Positions 63,913-64,000 of a stretch of 64,000 nt of DNA are shown piece by piece. A model generated the notes under the pieces. The model made no database searches. It was not told where the DNA came from and was given only the letters and a program-made list of their open reading frames with translations. The stretch's first letter is position 1, and every line of letters starts with the position of its first letter. Source of the stretch: a virus; IMG/VR virus record IMGVR_UViG_3300030002_000003, positions 1 to 64,000 of that record, one strand, 5' to 3'. The translations under genes and the position numbers were made by a program.

Positions 63913-63977
63913 TAGATTAGTAATGCATGAGTAATTTATGTCGGACTCGATTGCTTGCCGTATTTATTACTAATCTA
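63913..63977. repeat. 12-bp inverted repeat with 41-base loop
   Basis: TAGATTAGTAAT (63913-63924) and ATTACTAATCTA (63966-63977) are perfect inverted repeats. The enclosed 41 bases contain CGG and CCG arms and a GTCGGACTCGA stretch. The element lies outside any gene, about 170 bases from the first early gene. It may be an origin, operator or a structured RNA. Confidence 0.6.
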
Positions 63978-64000
63978 TTGTTAAAGCGAGGGGATTGGAC

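Larger units (their letters stand above)
63742..64000. other. Noncoding region upstream of the early block
   Basis: Apart from the repeated motif, the hairpin and the inverted repeat listed separately, this stretch holds A/T-rich leader sequence and one 38-residue - strand frame (63750-63866) that I do not accept as a gene. It is the probable control region for the - strand transcript, and may also contain signals for genes to the right of the window. Confidence 0.5.

Noticed and set aside
63911-63977. tRNA-like look of the inverted repeat (ends in CCA on the - strand)
   Set aside because: The 12-bp arms are too long for an acceptor stem and no T arm or anticodon arm can be formed inside, so the CCA is coincidental.
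1-64000. CRISPR arrays, insertion sequences and integrase
   Set aside because: No regular direct repeats with spacers, no transposase and no integrase-like frame were seen. The only mobile element is the intein.

Overview
This window looks like about two thirds of the genome of a crAss-like phage (order Crassvirales), a short-tailed dsDNA phage of Bacteroidota. The evidence is the gene order (terminase end, portal, major capsid protein, tail ring proteins, a very long muzzle-type tail protein, then giant virion proteins). A giant protein also carries the DFDID motif of the crAss-type virion RNA polymerase. A long block on the + strand (1-52499) faces a block on the - strand (52563-63741). Many starts have A/T-rich leaders, as in Bacteroidota. 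TAG, TAA and TGA all end real genes, so the standard genetic code fits. No integrase, CRISPR array or reverse transcriptase was seen. The genus cannot be assigned from sequence reading alone.

Head region (1-12.9 kb): 3' end of the large terminase, a small zincin-like protein, a portal interrupted by a LAGLIDADG intein, an acidic scaffold-like protein, the major capsid protein, several small head proteins, one ring-like protein with two carbohydrate-binding-like inserts, and a probably abundant virion protein. Hairpins follow several head genes.

Fibre and lysis region (12.9-20.9 kb): two large fibres (one with a collagen-like stalk and an S74 chaperone), a small adaptor, a protein with a FISUMP domain whose halves are in permuted order, then holin-like and spanin-like membrane proteins and a DUF5675 protein. 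Tail region (20.9-28.5 kb): ring proteins, an IHF-like protein, the muzzle-type protein and a second permuted FISUMP protein.

Ejected or internal protein region (28.5-52.5 kb): two internal virion proteins, a 4522-residue protein (zincin, RNA polymerase and DUF4326-like parts), and a 2111-residue polyvalent protein (ADP-ribosyltransferase-like, HExxxH zincin-like, GNAT-like and a long helical C-terminal half). These are expected to travel in the virion and act on the host at the start of infection.

Replication block (52.6-63.7 kb, - strand, transcribed from right to left): probable helicase loader, DnaB-type helicase, an unusual small protein, Sak4-like ATPase, probable ssDNA-binding protein, DnaG-type primase, a tRNA-like element with no anticodon loop, two uncharacterised proteins, an M20-type peptidase, a structured noncoding stretch with a strong terminator, a PD-(D/E)XK nuclease and one unknown. 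A 25-bp motif with identical spacing lies upstream of two of these genes and is the best promoter or operator candidate in the window.
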